DNA of 64,000 nt from Rufibacter sp. LB8 (GCF_014876185.1 NZ_JADALJ010000001.1:2089501-2153500); one strand, 5' to 3'; positions 33,584 through 41,818 are shown, counted from the stretch's first letter. Notes: generated by a model from the letters alone, not told the origin. A program made the numbers and translations.

Positions 33584-33813
33584 ACGGAGACACCTCACAG
33601 GTTTTAAAACCTGTGAGGTGTCTCCGTTTTCGGGCTCTAAATTGGAAATGGAGCCTGAAACATCAACAAACCTACCGCAAGTTTAGCGCAGCGTAACTTG
33701 TGGTTTACCACGTTGTAAGTCTATTGACTTACGTAAGTTTTTAAACTTACAACATTGAATACCACATTTACGCTGCGCTAAACTTGCGGCAGTGGGTAGA
33801 GCCTTGTCTCTAC
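33584..33813. repeat. Composite palindrome island, copy 2
   Basis: Same module order as 19125-19379: a perfect 44-bp ACGGAGACACCTCACAGG palindrome (33584-33627), a PAL unit (33625-33661), a 118-bp GCAAGTTTAGCGCAGCG cruciform (33674-33791), and a shortened GTAGAG..CTCTAC unit (33796-33813). Main content of the 33556-33946 gap. Confidence 0.85.
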
Positions 33814-33826
33814 GTGTTCCTGATTC

Positions 33827-33865
33827 CCGTTTTCGGCTTCATTTCCAGAATTGAGCCCGAAAACG
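33827..33865. repeat. PAL palindrome
   Basis: CCGTTTTCGGCTTCATTT left arm, GAGCCCGAAAACG right arm, 23 bp upstream of a -7 box. Confidence 0.85.
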
Positions 33866-33887
33866 CATTTCCAAACGCACCACCGTG

Positions 33888-33895
33888 TATCTTTG
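33888..33895 (+). promoter_or_regulatory. -7 box for the O-methyltransferase gene
   Basis: TATCTTTG, 51 bp before the GTG start. Confidence 0.4.
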
Positions 33896-33910
33896 TCTCT
33901 GGAAGAAACT

Positions 33911-33939
33911 CCTAATTCTCAATTCCCAATTCCTAATTA
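33911..33939. repeat. AATTCCTAATTC-type short repeat
   Basis: AATTCTCAATTCCCAATTCC, related to segments at 41819-41846, 48361-48393 and 63631-63660. Here it sits directly before a GTG start. Confidence 0.5.
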
Positions 33940-33946
33940 ACCGAAA

Positions 33947-34591
33947 GTGGATTTCCTGGACCCAGACTTGCAGGCCTACGCCGAGGCCCATACTTCCCCA
34001 GAATCTGACCTGCTGCGGCAGCTGAACCGCGAGACGCATTTGCATGTGCTCAAGCCGCGCATGCTGTCGGGGCATTTGCAGGGGCGTACGTTGGCTATGT
34101 TCTCCCGGATGCTGCGGCCGCGGCGGGTGCTGGAAATTGGTACCTACACGGGCTATTCGGCGCTTTGCCTGGCAGAAGGGCTGACCGAAGACGGCGTGTT
34201 GCACACCATTGACGTGAACGACGAGCTGGAGGACATGGTGCGCGGGTACGTGGAGAAAGCCGGATTCAGCCAGAAAATCATACAACACCTGGGCCAGGCC
34301 GCCGATATTATTCCCACGCTCCAGGAAACATGGGATTTGGTTTTCATTGATGCCGATAAGAAAAATAACGGTTTGTATTTTGACCTGGTCATTGACCGCG
34401 TTCGGCAGGGCGGGTTTATCTTGGCTGACAATGTGCTGTGGAGCGGCAAGGTGGTGGAGAAATTCAGACCGAAGCTAGACAAAGACACACAGCAGGTGCT
34501 GGACTTCAACCAGAAAATTCAAGAGGACCCGCGCGTTGAAAATGTGCTCCTGCCCATAAGAGACGGCATTCTGGTGGTCCGGAAGAAGTAA
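33947..34591 (+). CDS. Class I SAM-dependent O-methyltransferase
   Basis: 214 residues from a GTG start at 33947; no in-frame ATG fits the family's N-terminus (MDFLDPDLQAYAEAHTS). The SAM-binding motif is VLEIGTYTGYSALCLAEGL (about 61-79). Metal-site residues in FIDADKKNNGLYFD (about 133-146) and ADNVLWSG mark the catechol O-methyltransferase-like family. The acceptor is unknown. Confidence 0.9.
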   Translation: MDFLDPDLQAYAEAHTSPESDLLRQLNRETHLHVLKPRMLSGHLQGRTLAMFSRMLRPRRVLEIGTYTGYSALCLAEGLTEDGVLHTIDVNDELEDMVRGYVEKAGFSQKIIQHLGQAADIIPTLQETWDLVFIDADKKNNGLYFDLVIDRVRQGGFILADNVLWSGKVVEKFRPKLDKDTQQVLDFNQKIQEDPRVENVLLPIRDGILVVRKK

Positions 34592-34784
34592 AACCGCTTG
34601 ATTGTGGATAACCCGGTGGATAAATACTAGGCCTCCGCGCTTTCTCCTTCCTTCCAAAATCGCCTACTTTGTAGAAGCGCTTGGCGGTACAACTGGTTAC
34701 GGGTTAGCAATTTACCCTGCATCAACTCCAGTTTTACAAGAACATAGCGCTGCCGCAATTTTTGCCTTTCAACCCTTTTTTGCC

Positions 34785-37031
34785 ATGAAAAGAACTGTAT
34801 CTCTCCTGCTTCTCAGCTTGTTGTGCTGGGTGGCCCGTGCCCAAAGCCCCGTGGTCCCTTACAACATTTCCTTCGCAGACATGCAACTGGAAATCAAGGA
34901 AGACGCACGCGCAGATATCCAGAAAATTGTAAACGCGCTCACCAAGCACCCGGCCTATTTCCAGAAGAAAGTAGACTTGGCTGATGCATATTTCCCGTTC
35001 ATTGAGCAGGCGTTCCAGCAGGAAGGCGTGCCCACCGATTTTAAATACCTGGTGCTGCAGGAAAGCGGTTTGGTCTCTGATGCCGTTTCTACCTCCAACG
35101 CGGTGGGTTTCTGGCAGTTCAAAGAGGCATCGGCCACCGAGCTGGGCATTAAAGTAAACAGCCAGGTAGACGAGCGCAAGCACATCATTGCCTCCAGCCG
35201 CGGCGCAGCCAAATATTTGCTACGCAGCAATGTGTACTACCAAAACTGGTTCAATTCTTTGCTGTCTTATTACCAAGGCTTGACCGGCACCAAAGCCCTG
35301 ACCAAGACCTCTGACATTGGCATGAAGAAAATGGCAGTGACAAGCCAGACAAACAAATACCTGCTCACCTTTCTGGCGCACAAAGTGGCCTATGAAAACG
35401 CCATAGGGAAAAACCCCAAGCCAACCCTGACGCTGCAGCCCGTGAAAGCCAGCCCCGGCCAAACCTTGATGGAAATCGCCCTGCAGGCCCAGGCAGATGC
35501 CACCGAAGTGGAGCGTTACAACAAATGGCTTTTGGCCTCCAACATTCCCGCAGACAAAGAATATACTGTGATGATACCAATGGCGGGCAGCGCGGCTCGT
35601 CCGGTTCTGGCCCAAGCCCCCGTTTCAGCGCCTGCTGCTGAGAAATCTGCCCCAGCGGCGGTGAAAGACACGCCACCCGTGGGCGAAAAGCTGAAATCCC
35701 TGACGGCTAGAATCAAGAACCTCTTCACCACCAGCAACAACATCAGTTCTATTGTGGCCCAGCCCGGCGATACCAAAGACATGCTGGCCATGCAGGCGGG
35801 CATTTCCACACGTAAATTCCTACGGGTGAATGACATGCGTTCCTTTGACCAGATTGAGGCCGGCAAAACGTATTACCTGAAAGCCAAAGCCAGCAAGTCA
35901 GAAACAGATTACCACGTGGCCCGCGCCGGCGAAACCATGCACAGCATCTCGCAGAAATACGGCGTGAAGCTTAAGAAACTCCTAAGCAAAAACCGCATGA
36001 AAAAGACCGAGGCTGTGGTGCCGGGCCGTGTAATCTGGCTCAAAGACACCCGCCCGGCCAGCATTCCGGTAGAGATTCGGTACCCCAATGATGAACCCAC
36101 CATCATCGCTCAGAAACCTGCGAGCGCTGCGCCAGCCCAAGTTGCTGCGCCCGTTACGCCAGCCCCGGCCAAGCCCGTGAAACCAAAAGAAGGTAGCATT
36201 TCTGTGGAAGTGGAAGATGCCAACACGCCCTACGTGCCTAACGTGAAGAAAACTGAGGGAGAAGATTCTGTAGCCGCCAAAGCTTTGTACCCTGGCAAAT
36301 CTGCTGAGGTCGCTAACAAGCCCGCGCCGCCCATTGAGCGCAAAGCCCCCGAGGAGCCTATTTCTGTTGTAGTAGAGCCTACGCCCGCCACCGCCAAACC
36401 AATCTCCGTGGAAGTGGCCACCAGCCACAAAGTAGAGAAAGGCGAAACTCTGTATGCCATCTCCAAGCTGCACAACGTGTCCATGGAAGACCTGCTGGCC
36501 TGGAACAACTTAGACGGAAGCAAGCCTTTGGCCCTGGGTCAGGAATTGTCCTTGACCGGTCCGGCCGCTGACGCGCAGCCATCAGCAGCACCGGCCACCC
36601 CCGCGAAAACATCGGCAACTACCGCGCCTGCTAAAACTGCCGCCCCTGCCTCCTCTACTTCTGCAGCAACTGAACACACTGTGGTGGCTGGTGAAACGCT
36701 GTACGCCATTTCTAAGAAGTACAACGTCACGCTGCAGAACCTCCAGACCTGGAACAACCTAGGCACCAACGGCTCTATCTCTTTGGGTCAGAAACTGGTA
36801 GTTGCCGCGCCTGCTGAGGCGACGCCTGTTAAAGAAAACACCGTAGCGCCAACCGCTGCCCCGCAGAAATCTGCCGCAGGAACCGTCACCCACAAAGTAA
36901 CCACCGGCGAGTCCATGTACCAGATTTCGCGCAAGTACGGCGTGACTATCAAGGAAATTATGGAATGGAACGGCAAACCAGACTTCAACGTGACCGTGGG
37001 TGAAAGCCTTTTGATTAAACCAAAGAACTAG
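34785..37031 (+). CDS. LysM-rich lytic transglycosylase (MltD-like)
   Basis: 748 residues from the ATG at 34785, where a signal peptide begins (MKRTVSLLLLSLLCWVARAQ). The SLT domain (about 65-200) has the catalytic Glu in LVLQESGLVSDAVS and NAVGFWQFKEASA. One degenerate LysM-like unit follows. Four clear LysM domains come after it, beginning HVARAGETMHSISQKYG, HKVEKGETLYAISKLHN, HTVVAGETLYAISKKYN and HKVTTGESMYQISRKYG, separated by Ala/Pro-rich linkers. It cleaves glycan strands of peptidoglycan in the periplasm. Antisense frames over the linkers are artefacts. Confidence 0.92.
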   Translation: MKRTVSLLLLSLLCWVARAQSPVVPYNISFADMQLEIKEDARADIQKIVNALTKHPAYFQKKVDLADAYFPFIEQAFQQEGVPTDFKYLVLQESGLVSDAVSTSNAVGFWQFKEASATELGIKVNSQVDERKHIIASSRGAAKYLLRSNVYYQNWFNSLLSYYQGLTGTKALTKTSDIGMKKMAVTSQTNKYLLTFLAHKVAYENAIGKNPKPTLTLQPVKASPGQTLMEIALQAQADATEVERYNKWLLASNIPADKEYTVMIPMAGSAARPVLAQAPVSAPAAEKSAPAAVKDTPPVGEKLKSLTARIKNLFTTSNNISSIVAQPGDTKDMLAMQAGISTRKFLRVNDMRSFDQIEAGKTYYLKAKASKSETDYHVARAGETMHSISQKYGVKLKKLLSKNRMKKTEAVVPGRVIWLKDTRPASIPVEIRYPNDEPTIIAQKPASAAPAQVAAPVTPAPAKPVKPKEGSISVEVEDANTPYVPNVKKTEGEDSVAAKALYPGKSAEVANKPAPPIERKAPEEPISVVVEPTPATAKPISVEVATSHKVEKGETLYAISKLHNVSMEDLLAWNNLDGSKPLALGQELSLTGPAADAQPSAAPATPAKTSATTAPAKTAAPASSTSAATEHTVVAGETLYAISKKYNVTLQNLQTWNNLGTNGSISLGQKLVVAAPAEATPVKENTVAPTAAPQKSAAGTVTHKVTTGESMYQISRKYGVTIKEIMEWNGKPDFNVTVGESLLIKPKN

Positions 37032-37052
37032 CCTTTTTAGCTGAAGTTTTTA

Positions 37053-37100
37053 ATCCCCGTTTTCGGGCTCATTTCTGGAAATGAGCCCGAAAACGGGGAT
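37053..37100. repeat. PAL palindrome, extended 48 bp
   Basis: Perfect 22-bp arms starting ATCCCCGTTTTCGGGCTC around CTGG. 22 bp after a stop, where it could end transcription. Confidence 0.9.
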
Positions 37101-37184
37101 TCTGGTGTTAGCCATATATTTGGCTAATTCTAAATTTAAGACACATCATTTTTATTTTGTTCCATAATTAGTTAACTTCACACA

Positions 37185-37523
37185 GTGGAACCCGTAAGAG
37201 AAATCATTTTTTACCAGAATCACTTTCAGGATTTTTTTGACAAACAGACAGAGAAGGTCAAAAACAAAATTGATGAAGTTCTCTTTCTGATTACCATCAT
37301 TGAAAGAGTGCCAAGGAAATTTTTTCAGCACATGGAAGGAACTGATGGGCTTTATGAAGTTAGGGTTGAAGTAGGAAGTAATATCTTTAGGATTTTCTGC
37401 TGCTTTGATGAAGGCAGGTTAGTCGTACTTTTTAACGGATTTCAGAAAAAAACACAGAAAACGCCTAAGTCAGAAATTGAAAAAGCCATAAAGTTGAAGG
37501 TAGACTACTTCGCACAGAAGTAA
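37185..37523 (+). CDS. RelE/HigB-like toxin
   Basis: 112 residues from a GTG start. RelE/ParE-superfamily pattern of the Gp49/HigB type: IIFYQNHFQDFFDKQ, FFQHMEGTDGLYEVRVEVGSNIFRIFCCFDEGRLVVLFNGFQKKTQKTP. Such toxins cleave mRNA on the ribosome. An XRE-family antitoxin gene follows after 40 bp, the reverse toxin-first order typical of higBA. The pair is visibly AT-richer than its neighbours, suggesting acquisition. Confidence 0.88.
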   Translation: MEPVREIIFYQNHFQDFFDKQTEKVKNKIDEVLFLITIIERVPRKFFQHMEGTDGLYEVRVEVGSNIFRIFCCFDEGRLVVLFNGFQKKTQKTPKSEIEKAIKLKVDYFAQK

Positions 37524-37563
37524 ATCTTAAGATAGGACCAAAATTTACTAAACCAACAAGATT

Positions 37564-37866
37564 ATGGAAACTAAAAATAAAAGCATCATTACGTTTGAGG
37601 AACATCTTGATAATCGGTACGGTGAGACCGGATCCTTGAAAAGGGCAGAATTTGAAATCAAAGCCAAAGCATTTGCCATAGGCGAGGTTATCAAAGAAGA
37701 GCGTAAGTTAGCCAAGATGACGCAAGAACAACTAGCAGCAAAAACAGGGACAAAAAAGAGCTTTATTTCAAGAATAGAAAACGGTCACAGTGATATCCAA
37801 CTCTCCACACTTTACAGAATCCTTGAAATCGGCCTTGGCCGTAAAGTCTTCCTTTCTATTGAGTAA
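37564..37866 (+). CDS. HigA-like XRE antitoxin
   Basis: 100 residues. A helix-turn-helix of the Cro/CI type occupies about residues 42-95 (VIKEERKLAKMTQEQLAAKTGTKKSFISRIENG). The N-terminal part contacts the toxin. It should neutralise the upstream HigB-like toxin and repress the operon. The stop is 6 bp from the stop of the convergent MFS gene, with no terminator hairpin between them. Confidence 0.88.
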   Translation: METKNKSIITFEEHLDNRYGETGSLKRAEFEIKAKAFAIGEVIKEERKLAKMTQEQLAAKTGTKKSFISRIENGHSDIQLSTLYRILEIGLGRKVFLSIE

Positions 37867-37872
37867 TTTACT

Positions 37873-39210
37873 TCAATCCTGCCTCGGTGGAACGGTTAAA
37901 TTAGTGGCCGCCCTCAAACCCGTGGCAATCTCCGGCAAAATCCCCAAACGCTGGTAAATGGGCCGGACCAGGGTTCTGAGTTGGGGCAGTTGCAGCGCGA
38001 ACGGAATAATACTCAAGGCGCACAGAATGCCGCAGCCCAATAGAGTGTAGGTCACGCCAATGTGTTCGGCCACCCAACCGGCGAGCAAACTCCCGAACGG
38101 CGCCATGCCCATGAACGCCATGGAATAAAAACTCATCACGCGGCCGCGCTTGTCTTCGTCTACAATGGTTTGTAGCACCGTGTTGCACGAGGCCATCTGG
38201 AGCATCATCCCCAAACCGGCCATAAAAATACAGAACATGGCCAGCGGCAAACTTCTGGTGAACGAGAACAGCATCAGCCCCACCCCAAACAAAATAGCGG
38301 CGCCCACAATCAACTTGCCCAAACCCAGCACTGTTTTGCGCGAGGCCAGATACAGCGCCGCCGACAAAGCTCCCACGCCCGAAGCACCCATAATTAAGCC
38401 CAAAGTACTCGCAGAACCGCCCAACACATCACGCGCAAACACCGGCATCAGCACACTGAACGGCATCCCGAACAAACTCAACATGGCAATCAACAGCAGA
38501 ATACTTCTAATAGGCGCAAACCCGAAAGCATAGGCAAAGCCTTCGCGCAAAGACTCCAGCACGCGGTGCTGAGTGACGGGCCGCTCAAACGGTTTCAGGC
38601 GCATGGCCAGCAGAGAGGCAATCACGGCCAGGTAACTCAAGGCGTTGAACAGAAAACACATGCCTTCGCCCACGGCGGCAATCACCACGCCCGCAATAGA
38701 CGGCCCCACCAGCCGCGCGCCGTTGAACATAGAAGAATTAAGCGCAATGGCGTTGCTCATGTCTTCGCGGTGCTCCACCATTTCCACCACAAAACTCTGC
38801 CGCGCCGAAATATCAAACGCGTTCACAATGCCCAGAAACGCGCTCAACGCCATAATTACCGGAATGGTGATGTTGTCGGTGAGCACGAGCGTGGCCAAGG
38901 TGCTGGCTTGCAGCATAGACAGGAATTGGGTAATCAACAGCAACCGATGGCGGCTGAAACGGTCAGAGAGCACACCCGCAAACGGACCCAACAGAAAAGA
39001 AGGCATCTGCGCCGCGAAGTTCACCAGACCCAACAACAGCACCGAATCTGTGAGTCGGTACACCAGCCAACTCATGGCCAGTTGTTGCATCCAGGTGCCA
39101 ATCAGAGACAAGCCCTGCCCCATGAAAAACAGCCGGTAATTGTAAGAACGCAGGGCCCGGAACATGCCGCCCAAGTTAGAAGTAGTGCCCGCCGAAGGAG
39201 ATGGTGCCAT
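37873..39210 (-). CDS. MFS transporter, MFS_3/EntS-like
   Basis: 445 residues, about 12 membrane helices. The start region MFRALRSYNYRLFFMGQGLSLIGTWMQQLAMSWLVYRL and the loop GVLSDRFSRHRLLL (about 78-91, the DRxxR-type MFS signature) place it with the MFS_3 exporters of drugs or siderophores. The central loop is short and the C-terminal tail is soluble. The substrate cannot be inferred; no siderophore genes are adjacent. Confidence 0.87.
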   Translation of the reverse strand: MAPSPSAGTTSNLGGMFRALRSYNYRLFFMGQGLSLIGTWMQQLAMSWLVYRLTDSVLLLGLVNFAAQMPSFLLGPFAGVLSDRFSRHRLLLITQFLSMLQASTLATLVLTDNITIPVIMALSAFLGIVNAFDISARQSFVVEMVEHREDMSNAIALNSSMFNGARLVGPSIAGVVIAAVGEGMCFLFNALSYLAVIASLLAMRLKPFERPVTQHRVLESLREGFAYAFGFAPIRSILLLIAMLSLFGMPFSVLMPVFARDVLGGSASTLGLIMGASGVGALSAALYLASRKTVLGLGKLIVGAAILFGVGLMLFSFTRSLPLAMFCIFMAGLGMMLQMASCNTVLQTIVDEDKRGRVMSFYSMAFMGMAPFGSLLAGWVAEHIGVTYTLLGCGILCALSIIPFALQLPQLRTLVRPIYQRLGILPEIATGLRAATNLTVPPRQD

Positions 39211-39288
39211 GGATAGAATTGCCGTGTACGCTGGGTTGGTGTACGCAGCCCCGCCCTATTTGTGTTCTACCCAAGCCTTTTTCATAAC

Positions 39289-39328
39289 CCGTTTTCGGGC
39301 TCATTTCCGGAAACGGAGCCAAAAACGG
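39289..39328. repeat. PAL palindrome
   Basis: CCGTTTTCGGGCTCATTT left arm, GGAGCCAAAAACGG right arm. First of three repeats that fill the gene-free 39211-39825 stretch. Confidence 0.85.
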
Positions 39329-39339
39329 AATCTAAAAAA

Positions 39340-39500
39340 TCCCCTCTCCCGCTGGGAGAGGGCTAGGGTGAGGGTGTTTTTCGATTTATCTGCTGGCGCG
39401 AATCTCCTGGCTCACTTCATCTATCGTCACGAGTCTGGGGACACGCGCCAGAGCGTGGTAATTTCTCCCACATCCTACCCTTTTCCCAGCGGGAGAAGGA
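39340..39500. repeat. Nested MITE-like element with CTCTCCCGCTGGGAGAG arms
   Basis: Left arm CCCCTCTCCCGCTGGGAGAG followed by GGGTGAGGGTG; right arm CCTACCCTTTTCCCAGCGGG. Inside lies a second inverted repeat, GCTGGCGCG (39392-) against CGCGCCAG (39445-39452), related to 48302-48455. Confidence 0.7.
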
Positions 39501-39559
39501 ACTGCGCTTTTCTTTTGGGCAACGGCCTTGGCCTAGCGTTGACGTTTCTGGCAGAAACT

Positions 39560-39599
39560 CCGTTTTCGGGCTCATTTCCAGAAACGGAGCTAAAAACGG
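39560..39599. repeat. PAL palindrome
   Basis: CCGTTTTCGGGCTCATTT left arm, GGAGCTAAAAACGG right arm. Confidence 0.85.
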
Positions 39600-39825
39600 A
39601 AATTACTGACCATCAGCTTACTATAAATAAATTGAACCTTAGAAACGCATTTGCTTATAAACTTCCATCTGTAGCAGACTACTAATCAAATATTTGCAAC
39701 CTAGCGCGACATCATAAGTAAATAAGAATCCGGAAGGAGAGAATTTTCACTAAAACACGTGGCCAACAGCAGACAGAAAAAACCGGCACACATTATTTCC
39801 AACAATTCTACCACGCACCAAAAGT

Positions 39826-40728
39826 ATGGCCAACGCAAAAGACCCAGAATTGCACCACCCGGTGAACCGCCGCTTTATTCCTAAAGGAAAACTGCTGGCC
39901 ATTGGCGGTAAGGAAAGCAAAGACCAGAACGGCGAGGACAAAGAAGAAGGCGCGCCCCAGAACATCAACTTCATTAGTGAGCAGATTCTGAAGCGCTTTG
40001 TAGCCGAACTCAAAGGCAAGAACCCATTGGTGGCCATTATTCCCACGGCCTCAAATGAACCGGAGGCCTCGGCCCAGGACTATGTGAAAGTATTCAAAGA
40101 CCTGGGCGTGCCCAACGTACAGGTCATGGACATCAGAAACCGGCCCGACTGTGACACCCCGGAAAACCTGGAAATAGTGAAAACCGCCGCGGGCATTATG
40201 TTCACCGGCGGCGACCAGCTCAGGCTCACGACTATTTTTGGCGGCACTCACCTGCTGGAAGCCATGAAAGAACGGTACGCGCTCACCAACATCATTATTG
40301 CCGGCACCAGCGCGGGCGCCGCGGCCATGTCCACGCCCATGATTTTTGAGGGAGAGTCTGAAGGTGGCTACATTAAAGGCGATGTGCGCCTGACCACCGG
40401 GCTGGAGTTTCTGAAAGACGTAGCCATTGACACGCATTTCATCGCCCGCGGGCGCATTGTGCGCATGACCCAGGCCATTGCCACCAACCCAGAATGCATT
40501 GGTATTGGGCTGGAGGAAGACACGGCCATTTTAGTCTCTGAAGGCGGAAAAGTGGAAGTGGTAGGCAGCGGGCTCATCACGGTGGTAGATGGCCGGGGCA
40601 TCACCGAGACCAATATATTTGACATCGCCAACGGCGAACCCTTCACGGTGAAAGGCCTGCGCGTGCACCTGTTAGGCGACAAAGACGAATATTTCATTCC
40701 CACCTACGCCCGCATTCAGCTTAAATAA
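39826..40728 (+). CDS. Cyanophycinase-like serine peptidase (S51)
   Basis: 300 residues. The nucleophile elbow GTSAGAAAMS (about 160-169), the substrate region FTGGDQLRLTTIFGGT (about 125-140) and the C-terminal YARIQLK fit exopeptidase cyanophycinase. The family degrades multi-L-arginyl-poly-aspartate to dipeptides. No signal peptide, so it acts inside the cell. No cyanophycin synthetase is in the window. A perfect PAL copy separates it from the convergent gene. Confidence 0.87.
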   Translation: MANAKDPELHHPVNRRFIPKGKLLAIGGKESKDQNGEDKEEGAPQNINFISEQILKRFVAELKGKNPLVAIIPTASNEPEASAQDYVKVFKDLGVPNVQVMDIRNRPDCDTPENLEIVKTAAGIMFTGGDQLRLTTIFGGTHLLEAMKERYALTNIIIAGTSAGAAAMSTPMIFEGESEGGYIKGDVRLTTGLEFLKDVAIDTHFIARGRIVRMTQAIATNPECIGIGLEEDTAILVSEGGKVEVVGSGLITVVDGRGITETNIFDIANGEPFTVKGLRVHLLGDKDEYFIPTYARIQLK

Positions 40729-40731
40729 AAA

Positions 40732-40777
40732 TTTCCGTTTTCGGGCTCATTTCTGAAAATGAGCCCGAAAACGGAAA
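40732..40777. repeat. PAL palindrome, perfect, between two stop codons
   Basis: 46 bp: 21-bp arms starting TTTCCGTTTTCGGGCTC around CTGA. Three bp after one stop (40728) and 5 bp before the stop of the convergent gene (40783). It is the only DNA available as a terminator for both. Confidence 0.92.
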
Positions 40778-40782
40778 ATAAA

Positions 40783-41091
40783 TCAGCGGGCCGGCGTGTC
40801 GTGGGCTATTTTTTTATCGAAGTAAAAAGTGCCGAAGGGAATAAGCGACCAGAAAAAGGCCTCAGCGGCTTTCTTAAATGACCAGCGGTACTCAAGCCAG
40901 ACTTGCAGCAGCAGAAACCCGAACAGCACAAACAGCACGCCGTGCGCCATGCCCACCACACGCACAGCTTCGGGCATGCCAAAAATCCATTTTAAAGGAA
41001 CGGCAATCAGCAACAAGACCAGGTAAGAGATTCCTTCAATGATGGCCACCAGCCTGAAACGGCCCAGTGAGGTGTTTAACGGAATATTCAT
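40783..41091 (-). CDS. DUF3817 membrane protein
   Basis: 102 residues from the ATG at 41091 (MNIPLNTSLGRFRLVAIIEG). Three membrane helices: IEGISYLVLLLIAVPLKW, VVGMAHGVLFVLFGFLLLQVW and FFWSLIPFGTFYFD. The GRFRLVAIIEGISYL and VGMAHG segments are the DUF3817 signatures. Function unknown; single gene with a -7 box at 41115. Confidence 0.87.
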   Translation of the reverse strand: MNIPLNTSLGRFRLVAIIEGISYLVLLLIAVPLKWIFGMPEAVRVVGMAHGVLFVLFGFLLLQVWLEYRWSFKKAAEAFFWSLIPFGTFYFDKKIAHDTPAR

Positions 41092-41114
41092 GGGTAAGAG
41101 AAGCGGTTGAAGGG

Positions 41115-41122
41115 CAAAGGTA
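41115..41122 (-). promoter_or_regulatory. -7 box for the DUF3817 gene
   Basis: Minus-strand TACCTTTG, 23 bp before the ATG and 22 bp from the nlpE-like stop at 41144. Confidence 0.4.
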
Positions 41123-41143
41123 GGGCCAAATGGGCACAATCCC

Positions 41144-41611
41144 TTAGTTCGCCAGTTCTTCTTCCTCGGCGGTCTCGCCGGTTTCGGGGTCCACGCGTGA
41201 CAGGCCGTAGTCCAGTTTGTTCTCCACCTGTTCTTTTTCGGGCACCAGGAGCACCAGCGTGTTTTCGTCCTTTACTTCCAGGTAGCGCACCTCGTCGGCC
41301 TGGGCGGGCTGCAGCAGCACTTTTTCGCCGTTCTCAATCTCCAGCCACCGCCCCGACGTTTTGACCGGGTACACCTGTTCTTTGATAAAGCCTTCTTCTA
41401 ATTGGTAGGTATGGTTGGGCTGCAGCACCAGTTGCATGTGAATTCCCTCACAGTCTTCACAGGGCACGGTGCCCACAAAAGTACCGGCGTATTCAAAGTT
41501 CTGCGTGGCTTGGCCTATCTGGGCAGCGGTTTGGTCGGTTTTGGCTGATTCACGCTGCTGGCAGGCACCCAGCACCACCGCACACACCAGAAAGAAGCAG
41601 AAGTATTTCAT
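41144..41611 (-). CDS. NlpE-like lipoprotein
   Basis: 155 residues from the ATG at 41611. A lipoprotein signal ends in LGAC (about residues 14-17). The NlpE N-terminal domain has the paired cysteines in GTVPCEDCEGIHMQLVL (about 48-64). The acidic C-terminus ends ETAEEEELAN. NlpE proteins are outer-membrane lipoproteins tied to copper and surface stress in E. coli; that role is not demonstrated in Bacteroidota. The -7 box lies only 5 bp upstream of the ATG. Confidence 0.82.
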   Translation of the reverse strand: MKYFCFFLVCAVVLGACQQRESAKTDQTAAQIGQATQNFEYAGTFVGTVPCEDCEGIHMQLVLQPNHTYQLEEGFIKEQVYPVKTSGRWLEIENGEKVLLQPAQADEVRYLEVKDENTLVLLVPEKEQVENKLDYGLSRVDPETGETAEEEELAN

Positions 41612-41616
41612 GGCCC

Positions 41617-41624
41617 CAAAAGTA
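41617..41624 (-). promoter_or_regulatory. -7 box directly before the nlpE-like start
   Basis: Minus-strand TACTTTTG with only five bases (GGGCC) before the ATG, predicting little or no leader. Confidence 0.4.
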
Positions 41625-41685
41625 GTCATTATTCTTGCATACTGCTGTTGCCGGAAATGGTTTTGAGCCAAGGCCGGCTGCCGCG

Positions 41686-41725
41686 CCGTTTTTGGCATCA
41701 TTTCCAGAAACGAAGCCAAAAACGG
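41686..41725. repeat. PAL palindrome, TTTTTGGCATC variant
   Basis: CCGTTTTTGGCATCATTT left arm, GAAGCCAAAAACGG right arm. Confidence 0.85.
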
Positions 41726-41818
41726 AAGTCAAAACCACAAATTTCCGTCTATCTCCGGGGTTTATTTTGTATCTTCGTAGTCCGCTCCGGCGGGTTTTAG
41801 GCCTGGTCTACCTCCATT

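Noticed and set aside
35220-36769. Several long minus-strand open frames opposite the LysM lytic transglycosylase gene
   Set aside because: They mirror the Ala/Pro-rich linkers and LysM repeats of the sense gene, have no homology and no promoter.
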